From Thermosinus carboxydivorans Nor1 (GTDB taxonomy: Bacteria > Bacillota > Negativicutes > Sporomusales > Thermosinaceae), in NCBI RefSeq assembly GCF_000169155.1, contig NZ_AAWL01000006.1, positions 62,001 through 126,000 on the forward strand: a stretch of DNA of 64,000 nucleotides, read 5' to 3'. Under the pieces are notes generated by a model. The model was not told the origin of the DNA, did no database searches, and saw only the letters and a list, made by a program, of their open reading frames with translations. The translations under genes and the position numbers were made by a program. Position 1 is the first letter of the stretch. Each line of letters begins with the position of its first letter. Below are positions 34,259 to 42,936 of this stretch, one piece after another.

Positions 34259-34918
34259 TTATAACACCCGACGCGCTCCTACATAACGCGGCCCCCAGTA
34301 ACTGCTATCCATGCGATCGATGACCACACCACGGCTGGACGTAGCGCTGATAAAATTGCCATCTCCCAAGTAAATACCGCTGTGCGAAGGACCAGGAGCA
34401 TAAGTGGAAAAGAAAACCATGTCGCCAGGCTGTAATCTTGAATAAGATACAGGTTGACCCACTTCAAACTGCGCGTCAGCCGTTCTCGGCAAGTATACGC
34501 CCGCCCGGGCATACACAAACCGGGTAAAGCCGGAACAGTCGAACCCATCAGGAGTCGTACCGCCAAAAACATAGGGAACGCCGATATAACGCATGGCCGT
34601 CTGAATGACCCGCCGGGCAGCGCTACTATCACGGCTAACCGGCATGTCCCGTCCCATGAGAGCGCGGTAGGTCTGGGCCCCGACAACGCCATCCGCTTCC
34701 AAGCCCCGGTCTTTTTGGAAGGCGATTACGGCGCTTTTGGTCGCCTGGCCGAAGTCGCCGTCAACCTCCAGCCGATAGCCAAGCTCTCTAAGCCGGGCCT
34801 GAATAGCGGCTATTTCCGGGCCTTGATCCCCTTCTTCATAGACTCCTGAGGCGTGGGCGAAGGTTGCTGTCATAAACAGCAGCAAAAAAAGAACCATCGT
34901 CCGAAACACTTTACCCAA
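34259..34918 (-). CDS. NlpC/P60 cell wall hydrolase with peptidoglycan-binding domain
   Basis: 219 residues, TTG start 8 bases after AGAGGAGA. A signal peptide (MGKVFRTMVLFLLLFMTATFAHA), then a peptidoglycan-binding domain (GPEIAAIQARLRELGYRLEVDGDFG), then an NlpC/P60 domain with Cys in FDCSGFTRFVYA, His in SHSGIYLGDG and a third polar residue in the following strand. An exported endopeptidase cutting peptide cross-links in peptidoglycan. Expression is set by the c-di-AMP riboswitch just upstream, as known for such enzymes. Confidence 0.92.
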   Translation of the reverse strand: MGKVFRTMVLFLLLFMTATFAHASGVYEEGDQGPEIAAIQARLRELGYRLEVDGDFGQATKSAVIAFQKDRGLEADGVVGAQTYRALMGRDMPVSRDSSAARRVIQTAMRYIGVPYVFGGTTPDGFDCSGFTRFVYARAGVYLPRTADAQFEVGQPVSYSRLQPGDMVFFSTYAPGPSHSGIYLGDGNFISATSSRGVVIDRMDSSYWGPRYVGARRVL

Positions 34919-34933
34919 GACAATTCTCCTCTC

Positions 34934-35036
34934 TAAGCCGACGAGGTTAGCTGACGGGTTAGGGTTGAAGGCACCCCACTCCTAAAGAGTTTCACCCCAG
35001 TAATGGTTCCCCCGCTCCTGAGCTGGATTAGGCTTT
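34934..35036 (-). promoter_or_regulatory. c-di-AMP riboswitch (ydaO/yuaA type)
   Basis: On the reverse strand the conserved blocks occur in order: AATCC, AGCGGGGGAACC, TGGGGTGAA, AACCCTAACCCGTCAGCTAACCTCGTCGGC; flanking AAAGCC and GGCTTA form the closing stem. It lies directly before the cell-wall hydrolase gene, the class usually controlled by this riboswitch. Rising c-di-AMP is expected to switch the gene off. Confidence 0.9.
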
Positions 35037-35183
35037 ATATAGCTCACCTGAATTATTCGCTATTTTTGTACATAATCCTTCTAAATGGTTTTTCTTGAAA
35101 AAATTTCCGGTTTCTCATTTTTTACTATATCTACAGGAAAACCACGATTCATCAGCGAATTGCTAAGTGAAAGGAGTGTCGCC

Positions 35184-36281
35184 ATGCTTTCCGACGCATT
35201 TCGTTATCAGATCGAAACAAAAATCACAGAAGGTCTTCGTTTGTCCCGTGATGAAGGACTTGCACTCCTCCACTCACATGATTTGGCCTGGCTAGGCTAT
35301 CTTGCCAACAAAGTTCGTCAACGGGTCAGCGGCGATTATGTATATTTTAATGTTAACCGGCATATTAACCTGACAAATGTCTGCACTGCCCGTTGTAAAT
35401 TTTGCGCTTTCGGCTGTGACAACTCCAGTCCGCAAGCCTACAGCATGACCAAAGAACATGTCCTCCGTATCGCCCGCCAAGCGGCTGAGGACCCTGATTT
35501 GCGCGAACTACACATCGTTAGCGGTTTACACCCCGACTGGCCTTTTGAATATTATGTCGATATTATCGCCACCGTTAAAGAAGCCTTGCCCCATCTACAT
35601 CTTAAAGCATTCACTGCTGTTGAAATTCACTATTTTGCCAAGATATCCGGCAAATCGGTGGAAGAAGTGCTGAAAACCCTGAAGAAGGCTGGCCTTGGAT
35701 CTATGCCGGGCGGCGGAGCGGAAATCTTTAGCCCCCGGGTGCGGAGCCTTCTTTGTCCAAATAAGGCCAGCGGTGAAGACTGGCTCGCTATCATGCGCAC
35801 GGCCCATCGTCTCGGTATCCGGACAAATGCCAGCATGCTCTACGGCCATATCGAAACACCAGAGGAACGCATTGACCACCTTTTGGCGCTTCGCGACCTG
35901 CAGGATGAGACCGGGGGCTTCCAAACGTTTATCGGTCTGGCCTTTCATCCGAAAAATACCGCATTAGAAAGCCAGGTCACGCGGGTTCCAGCCTGGGAAG
36001 ACCTGAAAATGATAGCGCTTGCCCGTCTCATGCTCGATAACTTTAAACACATCAAAGCTTATTGGGTTATGCTTACCTTGCCGATTGCCCAGTTGGCGCT
36101 GGCCTTTGGCGCCAATGATTTGGATGGAACGGTAAACGAGGAAAAAATCACACATGCGGCCGGCGGTAAGTCTGAGCAGTCGCTAAGCATCGAACGGCTG
36201 GTCAATGTCATCCGTCAAGCCGGGCGCATTCCTGTTGAGCGGGATTCACTGTATAATATTGTTAAAATTTACAGACAATAA
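35184..36281 (+). CDS. mqnE: Aminofutalosine synthase MqnE (radical SAM)
   Basis: 365 residues from the ATG at 35184, after AAGGAGTG; the frame upstream is not MqnE-like. Radical-SAM cluster Cys residues are in CTARCKFCAFG near residue 70, followed by the conserved SGLHPDWPFEYY and GGGAEIFSPRVR blocks. It makes aminodeoxyfutalosine in the alternative menaquinone pathway. The other mqn genes are not in the window. It is divergent from the riboswitch-controlled hydrolase gene and convergent with aroH. Confidence 0.93.
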   Translation: MLSDAFRYQIETKITEGLRLSRDEGLALLHSHDLAWLGYLANKVRQRVSGDYVYFNVNRHINLTNVCTARCKFCAFGCDNSSPQAYSMTKEHVLRIARQAAEDPDLRELHIVSGLHPDWPFEYYVDIIATVKEALPHLHLKAFTAVEIHYFAKISGKSVEEVLKTLKKAGLGSMPGGGAEIFSPRVRSLLCPNKASGEDWLAIMRTAHRLGIRTNASMLYGHIETPEERIDHLLALRDLQDETGGFQTFIGLAFHPKNTALESQVTRVPAWEDLKMIALARLMLDNFKHIKAYWVMLTLPIAQLALAFGANDLDGTVNEEKITHAAGGKSEQSLSIERLVNVIRQAGRIPVERDSLYNIVKIYRQ

Positions 36282-36309
36282 AAAACAGCCTTTTTCTAGG
36301 CTGAATTTT
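36281..36309 (+). terminator. Terminator between mqnE and aroH
   Basis: CAGCC (36286-36290) pairs with GGCTG (36299-36303), flanked by A5 and T-rich ends, directly after the mqnE stop; it can serve both convergent genes. Confidence 0.75.
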
Positions 36310-36670
36310 ATTGCCTGTTGATATCTTGCCGCAGTACCGCCGCGCCGTGTAGATACACATGCCTGATCTTCCCCTGAGGAAGGTCGGTATTCCACAGTAT
36401 GAGTACCCGGATGCACCTAGCCAAACCTGTAGGATTATCAATTTCCTGGGTGCCGAATAGCGGCACTTCCGTCCAACCCAAAATCCGGGCCCCTGCGGCA
36501 GGATACATGCTATTTAAATCGGGTGTAGAACTAAAAATTACCGCTCCGATATCGGCCGTATCGATTCCATTCTCCCGGACAAGAACTGTTAATAGTTCGC
36601 GAACTCGCTCCTGTATATTTTCCGGCGTATTCGCATCTACTGTTGTCGCTCCCCGGACTCCGCGCAGCAA
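36308..36670 (-). CDS. aroH: Chorismate mutase AroH
   Basis: 120 residues from the TTG at 36670, which follows AAAGGAGCG and gives LLRGVRGATTVDAN, matching the known AroH N terminus; an in-frame ATG at 36709 has no ribosome site. Active-site pieces are GVRGATTV and later FSSTPDLNSMYPAAGAR with RCIRVLILWNT. It converts chorismate to prephenate. It complements aroE and aroQ in this window, but is in its own short unit after a Cys-rich gene. Confidence 0.9.
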   Translation of the reverse strand: MLRGVRGATTVDANTPENIQERVRELLTVLVRENGIDTADIGAVIFSSTPDLNSMYPAAGARILGWTEVPLFGTQEIDNPTGLARCIRVLILWNTDLPQGKIRHVYLHGAAVLRQDINRQ

Positions 36671-36709
36671 CGTAATCGCTCCTTTCCGCCTGATTTTTTT
36701 ATATTTCAT

Positions 36710-36912
36710 CTATTCGTTGTCTTGTTCGCTTTTCCTTTCGTCATTGAGTTTATTACACCGGCAAGAACCGCAATAGTGACATTTCCACCAACCGCATTCA
36801 GGACATACTTCATTTTTGTCCGTCAATTCAATGTAACGGCCTTCCTGACGGTCTTTCCAGCAGAAAGTGCTGCCGCAGCCTTTAAGCAAACAAATAAATT
36901 TTTAAAATTCAT
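36710..36912 (-). pseudogene. Small Cys-rich zinc-ribbon gene with a one-base frame break
   Basis: ATG at 36912 follows GGAAGGA. After MNFKN the frame fails at the A5 tract (36899-36903); one more A would give an open frame reading FICLLKGCGSTFCWKD, then YIELTDKNEVCPECGWWKCHYCGSCRCN and a polar tail to TAG at 36710, about 67 residues. The two CxxC knuckles (CPEC, CHYC/CGSC) indicate a zinc ribbon. Either a sequencing error or slippage in the homopolymer explains the break. Function unknown; it sits between spoIVB and aroH. Confidence 0.65.
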
Positions 36913-36964
36913 GTCCTTCCCCCCCATGATATAGTTATGAGGAGAAACAATCTTAAATGCAAAA

Positions 36965-38338
36965 TTACCCCAAGGATAATAACGCCCAGCCAGGCGCACC
37001 AAATAAGCCTGAAAAACTGAATAGTTTTCTGACTGTTTGCCTCTCTTTTTTCGGCAACAGACCACTTTCCATCAGCATCCAGTCGACAAAGCAGCCATAG
37101 CCCCGCGTTGGGTCGTGGATAAAGACATGCGTTACCGCACCGACGATTTTGCCATTTTGTATAATAGGGCTGCCGCTCATGCCTTGGACAATGCCACCCG
37201 TCTTTTCAAGCAATCGACTGTCGGTCACTTTAATTACCAACCCTTTGCCTTCCGGTACCTCCTGAAGATTTACTTTTTGGATTTCAATGCTGAACCGCTC
37301 AATGGTCTGCCCGTCAATCACGGTGAGCATTTCGGCCGGGCCTGTCTGCACTTGGCTCATCGACGCCACGGCGATAGCTTCATGAAATAAGTTGTTTTCA
37401 ATCAACGTTTCCAGTTTGCCGTAAATGCCAAAGGGCGTGTTTTTACGGATGTCACCCAGCATTTGCCCTTCTTCAATAAAAACGCCGATTTTTTCCCCGG
37501 GCTGGCCCCGTTTACCATGCTGGATACCCGACACTGTTGCCAGAACAATTTTGCCTTGTTCACAATCAATGGGTTGGTTCGTATCTGAATCGGTGATAAT
37601 ATGACCCAAGGCGCCATATGTTCGGGATACAGGTTCGTAAAAAGTTAATGTACCCACACCTGCTGCGCTATCGCGGACAAAAAGGCCGATACGATATCTT
37701 TTGGTGTCGCTGCATAAAACTGGTGTCACCGTGACTTGCGCGCGGGAATCGCCCCGTTTTATTAAAATATCTACCGGACTTTTCTCTTTGCCGGCCTCAT
37801 TGATGATTTCCGCTACCTGCGCATCGTTATTAACCGGGGTACCGTTAATGCTTAAAATGACGTCCCCAACAGCGATACCGGCGTCTTTGGCGGGAGTGTA
37901 ATATTGGCCGTCTTGGCTGAGAACCGGCGAATTGCCAACTACTATCACTCCCTGAGAGTGAAGGACGACCCCGATGGAATGACCTCCCGGCACTAGTTTA
38001 AGCGGCGGCGTCACGTCTACTTGCACTGTCCGCACGGGAATAAGGCCGAGCAACCTAAACTCGACAACTGCTTTACCCAGTTTTACCGGCTGCAGCGATA
38101 CCGGCCGGGAAAGGGCATATAGCGGTGTATCGGAATGAAGGCGAATGCTTGGGTCAAAATCGGAATTGACTGTTACCGTCAGCGGAAAATTGACGGTAAA
38201 CAACGCCGTTTCCCCTTCTATTATACGCATATGGGGAGGAAGACTATAAATATGGCGGAACTGCGGCGTTAAGCAAAAGGCAACAATGCTGATTGCAATT
38301 ATAATTCCGGTCACAAAGCGCCAGTTGATGCCTCTCAT
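36965..38338 (-). CDS. spoIVB: SpoIVB serine peptidase
   Basis: 457 residues. One N-terminal membrane helix, a PDZ domain (GIAVGDVILSINGTPVNNDAQVAEIIN) and an SpoIVB (S55) peptidase domain with catalytic His in GALGHIITDSDT and Ser in GMSGSPIIQNGKIVGAV. It is made in the forespore and signals across the membranes to trigger pro-sigma-K processing; sigK is also in this window. It follows recN on the same strand, the usual order recN-spoIVB, but a terminator hairpin lies between. Confidence 0.95.
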   Translation of the reverse strand: MRGINWRFVTGIIIAISIVAFCLTPQFRHIYSLPPHMRIIEGETALFTVNFPLTVTVNSDFDPSIRLHSDTPLYALSRPVSLQPVKLGKAVVEFRLLGLIPVRTVQVDVTPPLKLVPGGHSIGVVLHSQGVIVVGNSPVLSQDGQYYTPAKDAGIAVGDVILSINGTPVNNDAQVAEIINEAGKEKSPVDILIKRGDSRAQVTVTPVLCSDTKRYRIGLFVRDSAAGVGTLTFYEPVSRTYGALGHIITDSDTNQPIDCEQGKIVLATVSGIQHGKRGQPGEKIGVFIEEGQMLGDIRKNTPFGIYGKLETLIENNLFHEAIAVASMSQVQTGPAEMLTVIDGQTIERFSIEIQKVNLQEVPEGKGLVIKVTDSRLLEKTGGIVQGMSGSPIIQNGKIVGAVTHVFIHDPTRGYGCFVDWMLMESGLLPKKERQTVRKLFSFSGLFGAPGWALLSLG

Positions 38339-38495
38339 ACCCTTGCCATCACTCCTTGCTTTAAATTCCCAGGTGCGGACGATCGTTGTGCTGTTTTTTG
38401 TTTACCTGATTTTATAAATTCCCGAAAGAATTCGGGATTATTCCGGAATTTATAGCATAAATTGACTTTAAGCGAGGTTTACTCTGTTTTTTGAG

Positions 38496-38533
38496 AAAAA
38501 TAAAGCGCAAGCTCAAGCTTGCGCTTTATTTTT
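38496..38533 (-). terminator. Terminator overlapping the recN stop
   Basis: 18-bp stem (38496-38513 with 38516-38533) with a 2-base loop and T-rich end. The recN stop codon is inside it. It partly separates recN from spoIVB. Confidence 0.85.
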
Positions 38534-40225
38534 CCATTTTTCTTTTTTTCGTTTTGCCAGGGCCACCATCTCCCTAGCATTTTCGATTGCCAAGTCGGTC
38601 AGATTGTCACCGGCTACCATACGGGTAAGCTCCAGAACCCGCTCTGTTTCATCCAGCGCTTGAACACGGGTCGTAGTCCGCTCCTGTTCCACTTCTTTGC
38701 GTATGAGAAGGTGATGGTCAGCCATACAGGCAATCTGCGGCAGATGCGTGATGCATAATACTTGCTTATCAGCGGCGACTAAGGCAATCTTTTCCGCAAC
38801 CATTTGGGCAGTCTGACCGCCAATGCCGGCATCAACTTCGTCAAAGACCATTACACCGGTTTCGTCACGGCTGGCGCATACCGTCTTTACTGCCAGGGCA
38901 ATGCGGGACAATTCACCGCCTGACGCTACCTTATGAAGCGGCTTAGGCTCCTCGCCAGGATTGGCGGAAAAGAGCAGCATCGCCTCATTGCACCCCCGGG
39001 CCGCAAGCTGCGCCGTTTTTGTTATTTGCACGATAAAGCGAGCTTTCGGCATACCAAGATCCTGCAGGTGGCGGCTTACTTCGGCGGCCAACTGTTTGGC
39101 CGCCCGCTGGCGCAAGGCATCCAGCTCGTCAGCCGCCTGCCGCGCTCTTTCCTCAAGACGCTGCTTACGCGCCGCAAGTTCGGCCATATGCTCGTCATAA
39201 TGGGTGAGGACAGCCAGCTCGCTAAGCGCTTGCTCATAATATGCTAAGATTTCGTCAATGGTAGCGCCGTACTTTTTCTTTAACTTTTGAATTAAGTCCT
39301 GCCGCTCCTGAAGCTGATCGAGACGCCGGGGCTCAAAGTCAATAGTCTCACTGTGCCGACGGATATCGCTAGCGACTTCTTCAAGCTGATAAAACGCTTC
39401 GGTGATAATATCAGCCTGTTTTTGAATGCGCGGGTCAAAACGGGCCGCCGCTTCTAACTCCCGTTTAACGTCAGCAAGTAACGGCAGCACCCCGCCGCCT
39501 CCTTTAGGCCCTTGCTGCAATAAGTTATAGGCCCGACTCAGGGCGGTAGCAATTTTTTCGGCATTGGCCAAGACGCGGATTTCTTGATCCAACGTCTCAT
39601 CTTCGCCCGGTTTCAAGCAGGCCGCGGCGATTTCTTCCGTCTGCCAATTGAGCATATCAAGACGTTGCATTCGCTCCCGCGCCAATTTTTCCGCTTTGAG
39701 CAGCTCATTCCTCACCCCGCTCCATTCCTGATAAATTCGGCTATACTCCGCAAGTTTGGCTTCAATCCGGGAATCGGAGCTATCCACCAATGGTAGGTAG
39801 GATTCAGGCCGGAGCATGGTCTGGTTTTCGTGCTGTCCGTGCATATCTACCAATTTGCCGCCCAGTTCCCGCAAGACAGACAACGGTACCTGGCATCCGT
39901 TAACGATGATGGTATTCTTACCGCTCCGGGTGTAGCGACGGCTAATAATTAACTGCCCCTCTTCAATCGGAATACCCTGTTCTTCCAGCAAAGCGGCCAC
40001 ACCGCCGGCAGCGCTAATTTCAAAAACCGCTTCCACCCGGAAATATTCGCAGCCGCTGCGGATTAAGTCAGCGGAAGTGCGGCTCCCCAGCAAAGTATTA
40101 AGAGCATCGATCAATATGGATTTGCCTGCTCCCGTCTCGCCGGTTAGAATGTTGAGCCCGGGCGCAAATTCAACTTGAGCTTGGTCGATGAGGGCAAAAT
40201 TGGTAACTGTCAATGATTTTAACAT
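38513..40225 (-). CDS. recN: DNA repair protein RecN
   Basis: 570 residues, usual length. SMC-like: Walker A GETGAGKSILIDALN, long coiled coil in the middle (residues 160-370), ABC signature ASGGELSRIALAVK and Walker B VMVFDEVDAGIGG. Cytosolic ATPase that gathers broken DNA ends for recombination. It follows argR with a 15-base gap, the typical Firmicute order. No LexA box was noticed at its start. Confidence 0.95.
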   Translation of the reverse strand: MLKSLTVTNFALIDQAQVEFAPGLNILTGETGAGKSILIDALNTLLGSRTSADLIRSGCEYFRVEAVFEISAAGGVAALLEEQGIPIEEGQLIISRRYTRSGKNTIIVNGCQVPLSVLRELGGKLVDMHGQHENQTMLRPESYLPLVDSSDSRIEAKLAEYSRIYQEWSGVRNELLKAEKLARERMQRLDMLNWQTEEIAAACLKPGEDETLDQEIRVLANAEKIATALSRAYNLLQQGPKGGGGVLPLLADVKRELEAAARFDPRIQKQADIITEAFYQLEEVASDIRRHSETIDFEPRRLDQLQERQDLIQKLKKKYGATIDEILAYYEQALSELAVLTHYDEHMAELAARKQRLEERARQAADELDALRQRAAKQLAAEVSRHLQDLGMPKARFIVQITKTAQLAARGCNEAMLLFSANPGEEPKPLHKVASGGELSRIALAVKTVCASRDETGVMVFDEVDAGIGGQTAQMVAEKIALVAADKQVLCITHLPQIACMADHHLLIRKEVEQERTTTRVQALDETERVLELTRMVAGDNLTDLAIENAREMVALAKRKKEKWKNKAQA

Positions 40226-40240
40226 GCCAATCCTCTCCCG

Positions 40241-40693
40241 TCACTGTAGCAGTGCCTGGAATTTGGCCAACACCTCATTTACAGCTTCCGGCGGCTTGAC
40301 CAGAACAAAAATTGTATCATCGCCCGCTACACTACCGATGACTTCCGGCCATTTAGCGTGGTCAATGGTAGAAGCTACCGCCTGAGCGGTTCCAGGCAGT
40401 GTTTTGATGACAATGATATTTGTGCTAAAGTCTAAACCGATGACAGAGTCCTGGAAAACGCGCGCCATCCGCGACTGGGAATAGATGACGCTTTGCTCCG
40501 GCGGAAAAGCATACCGGTACCGCCCGTCGCCGATAGGTACCTTAATCAGCATAAGCTCTTTGATGTCGCGTGAAACGGTGGCCTGGGTAACCTCGATGTT
40601 CTCTTTGCGCAGTGCTTCCGCCAGTTCTTCCTGGGTCTCTATGATCTGGCGTTCAATGATTTCTTTGATTTTCGCGTGACGTAGCGCCTTCAC
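40241..40693 (-). CDS. argR: Arginine repressor ArgR
   Basis: 150 residues from the GTG at 40693, five bases after GGGGTGA; a GTG at 40702 lies in that site. N-terminal winged helix KIKEIIERQIIETQEELAEAL and TVSRDIKELMLIKV; C-terminal hexamer/arginine domain with GTAQAVASTIDH and the GDDTIFV block holding the ligand Asp pair. Represses arginine biosynthesis and activates catabolism. It partly overlaps in translation with the mnmM stop. Confidence 0.94.
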   Translation of the reverse strand: MKALRHAKIKEIIERQIIETQEELAEALRKENIEVTQATVSRDIKELMLIKVPIGDGRYRYAFPPEQSVIYSQSRMARVFQDSVIGLDFSTNIIVIKTLPGTAQAVASTIDHAKWPEVIGSVAGDDTIFVLVKPPEAVNEVLAKFQALLQ

Positions 40694-40698
40694 GCACT

Positions 40699-41265
40699 TC
40701 ACCCCGTTCTCTCGACAATATATAAAACCGGTGGATTATTAACCTGGTTTATCATTTGCCAGCAAGCCACGGTATACAGTTTTTGCGGCAGCGTAGCCAA
40801 GAAACTGCGCAAAGCCAGCTCTTCCCTCCGCCCCATATCATGGCCGGGATAGGCTACAATGGAAATTATACCCATTGGATTTAGCAGAACCAGGAGCTGG
40901 TTTAGCGCCGCCACCGTTGTATCCGGCATAGTAGTCACGGTATGATCCCCGCCCGGGAGATAGCCCAGATTAAACATTGCTGCATCCACCGGACTATTTA
41001 CATAATTAGCAATCTGGTCATGACTGGCAAGAATAAACTTTACTTTTCGCTCCTGGCCGTGGTCTGCAAGTAACGCCTTCGTTTTGTTTAAAGCTGTTTG
41101 TTGGATATCAAAAGCCCATATAACAGCCTCTGATGGCGTATTAATGGCCAAAAAAAGGGTATCCTTGCCGTTGCCGGCCGTCGCATCGACTACATTATAG
41201 GCGTTTTTAAGTTTGGGCAGCAGTAGGGCGTGCGCCATTTTCACCGCATTAACGATTTGTCCCAT
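40699..41265 (-). CDS. mnmM: tRNA mnm5U methyltransferase-like protein (YtqB/MnmM family)
   Basis: 188 residues, class I SAM methyltransferase: motif I VVDATAGNGKDTLFLA, motif II AFDIQ, then FNLGYLPGGDHTVTT, the hallmark of the rRNA_methylase/YtqB family, now known in Bacillus as MnmM, which completes mnm5(s2)U34 in tRNA. Functional transfer is by family. It overlaps nadK closely (stop and start within a few bases) and runs into argR. Confidence 0.85.
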   Translation of the reverse strand: MGQIVNAVKMAHALLLPKLKNAYNVVDATAGNGKDTLFLAINTPSEAVIWAFDIQQTALNKTKALLADHGQERKVKFILASHDQIANYVNSPVDAAMFNLGYLPGGDHTVTTMPDTTVAALNQLLVLLNPMGIISIVAYPGHDMGRREELALRSFLATLPQKLYTVACWQMINQVNNPPVLYIVERTG

Positions 41266-42117
41266 TTATCTCCCCGCCGTCAACTTAGTATAAACCGTCT
41301 CGTAGTAGCCAGCGCGGTTAAAGCGGATAAATTTGGCGCGATACGGAGACCGACGCACGATAATAGTATCATCAGGCTGGAGGGCATGAACTGTCTGGCC
41401 ATCCACGGTCAGGACGATGTCCTGATGCGTAGCATACACCGTTACCTTTACTTCTTCTGTCTCCGCGACGATCAGCGAACGGGAATGGAGCGTATGCGGG
41501 CAAATCGGGGTAAGAACAATAACCTTAAGGCCCGGGCTGACAATGGGACCGCCGGCAGACAAAGAATATCCCGTCGAACCCGTCGGGGTGGCGATAATGA
41601 GACCATCAGCCGGATAGTTAGCTGTAAGCTGGCCGTCGATGTATAAATTAAGCCTGATCATGCGAGCAAAGCCGCCTTTAGTCACAACCACGTCATTCAC
41701 CGCCGAAGAGACGAAAATGCTCTTGCCCTGCCGGAGAATATTAGCGTCCAGCATAAGCCTCTCTTCAATGCTATATTGGCCAGCCACCAGCCGGTCCAAA
41801 GCCTGATTGACTTCTGACGGTTCGACCTCGGTAAGAAACCCTAGCTGCCCCATGTTAATACCGCAGACAGGGATGCCAAACGGCGCCGCCGCTCGCGCCG
41901 TGCTTAGCAGCGTTCCATCGCCGCCCAAGGTAACGGCCATAGCGATTTCTTTCAGCAGCCGCTCCCGGGATGCGCCTAACTCCGGGTAGCCCATTTCCTC
42001 CGCTGCCTCTTCCGGCAAAGCCACTTCCGCCCCCCGTTCCAGCAGGCGCTGTATTACCAAGCCTAAAACGGCACTAATTCCCTGTTTTTGTACATGGGGA
42101 AATATGCCTATCTTCAC
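41266..42117 (-). CDS. nadK: NAD kinase
   Basis: 283 residues. GGDGTLLSTARAAAPFGIPVCGINMGQLGFLTEV is the catalytic GGDG block with the NE/D region, and ATPTGSTGYSLSAGGPIVSP the second conserved motif. Phosphorylates NAD to NADP. It lies in the common Firmicute cluster tlyA-nadK-argR-recN, 13 bases after tlyA. Confidence 0.95.
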   Translation of the reverse strand: MKIGIFPHVQKQGISAVLGLVIQRLLERGAEVALPEEAAEEMGYPELGASRERLLKEIAMAVTLGGDGTLLSTARAAAPFGIPVCGINMGQLGFLTEVEPSEVNQALDRLVAGQYSIEERLMLDANILRQGKSIFVSSAVNDVVVTKGGFARMIRLNLYIDGQLTANYPADGLIIATPTGSTGYSLSAGGPIVSPGLKVIVLTPICPHTLHSRSLIVAETEEVKVTVYATHQDIVLTVDGQTVHALQPDDTIIVRRSPYRAKFIRFNRAGYYETVYTKLTAGR

Positions 42118-42129
42118 TGTCGCGCCTCC

Positions 42130-42936
42130 CTAATCCGCCAGGCTGCCGTGCGCCTCTCGCACAACCTCAGCGATGGTATCGTCGTTTACCAGACTTGGTT
42201 GGCCGTTCTTGACCAGGTGCAGCAAATACTCGATGTTTCCCTCCGGCCCCTTGATCGGTGAAAACGTAAGACCGACGGGGTTTAGTCCCTGCGTTTCGGC
42301 AAAGCGAACCACGGCGCTAATCACTTCCATATGAGTCTGGGGATCGCGCACCACGCCTTTTTTGCCTACCTTTTCGCGGCCTGCTTCAAACTGCGGCTTA
42401 ATGAGCGCCACAATTTGCCCGTCCGGAAGTAATAATTCTTTGGCGACAGGCAACACTTTGCTCAGGGAAATAAACGATACGTCGATAGCAACAAAATCCA
42501 CCGGACTGCCCAGGTCGGCCGCCGTTACCTGGCGGATATTGGTCCGTTCCATATTGATTACGCGGTCATCATTACGTAGCGACCAAGCCAGTTGACCATA
42601 GCCTACGTCAATGGCATATACGCACACGGCGCCATGCTTAAGGGCGCAGTCAGTGAACCCTCCCGTAGAAGCGCCGATATCCGCCACCGTTTTGCCTGTC
42701 AAGTCAATGCCAAATGTTCGCAGGGCCTTTTCCAATTTCAAGCCGCCGCGACTTACATACCCAATATTGTCACCGGTCACTACGATATCGGCCATTAGCG
42801 GGACCATGGCGCCAGCCTTGTCTACTCTCTGTCCATCAACCCGCACAAGCCCGGCCATGATCCAGGCTTTAGCCCGCTCCCGGCTGCTAGCCAGACCGCG
42901 CTTGACCAGTAAAACATCCAAACGTTCTTTTGGCAT
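42130..42936 (-). CDS. tlyA: TlyA-family rRNA 2'-O-methyltransferase
   Basis: 268 residues. N-terminal S4 RNA-binding domain (RLDVLLVKRGLASSRERAKAWIMAG), then an FtsJ-type methyltransferase domain with motif I DIGASTGGFTDCALKHGA and the AIDVSFISLSKVLP block. TlyA proteins methylate cytidines in 16S and/or 23S rRNA. The stop of dxs and the start of this gene abut (42937/42936). Confidence 0.92.
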   Translation of the reverse strand: MPKERLDVLLVKRGLASSRERAKAWIMAGLVRVDGQRVDKAGAMVPLMADIVVTGDNIGYVSRGGLKLEKALRTFGIDLTGKTVADIGASTGGFTDCALKHGAVCVYAIDVGYGQLAWSLRNDDRVINMERTNIRQVTAADLGSPVDFVAIDVSFISLSKVLPVAKELLLPDGQIVALIKPQFEAGREKVGKKGVVRDPQTHMEVISAVVRFAETQGLNPVGLTFSPIKGPEGNIEYLLHLVKNGQPSLVNDDTIAEVVREAHGSLAD

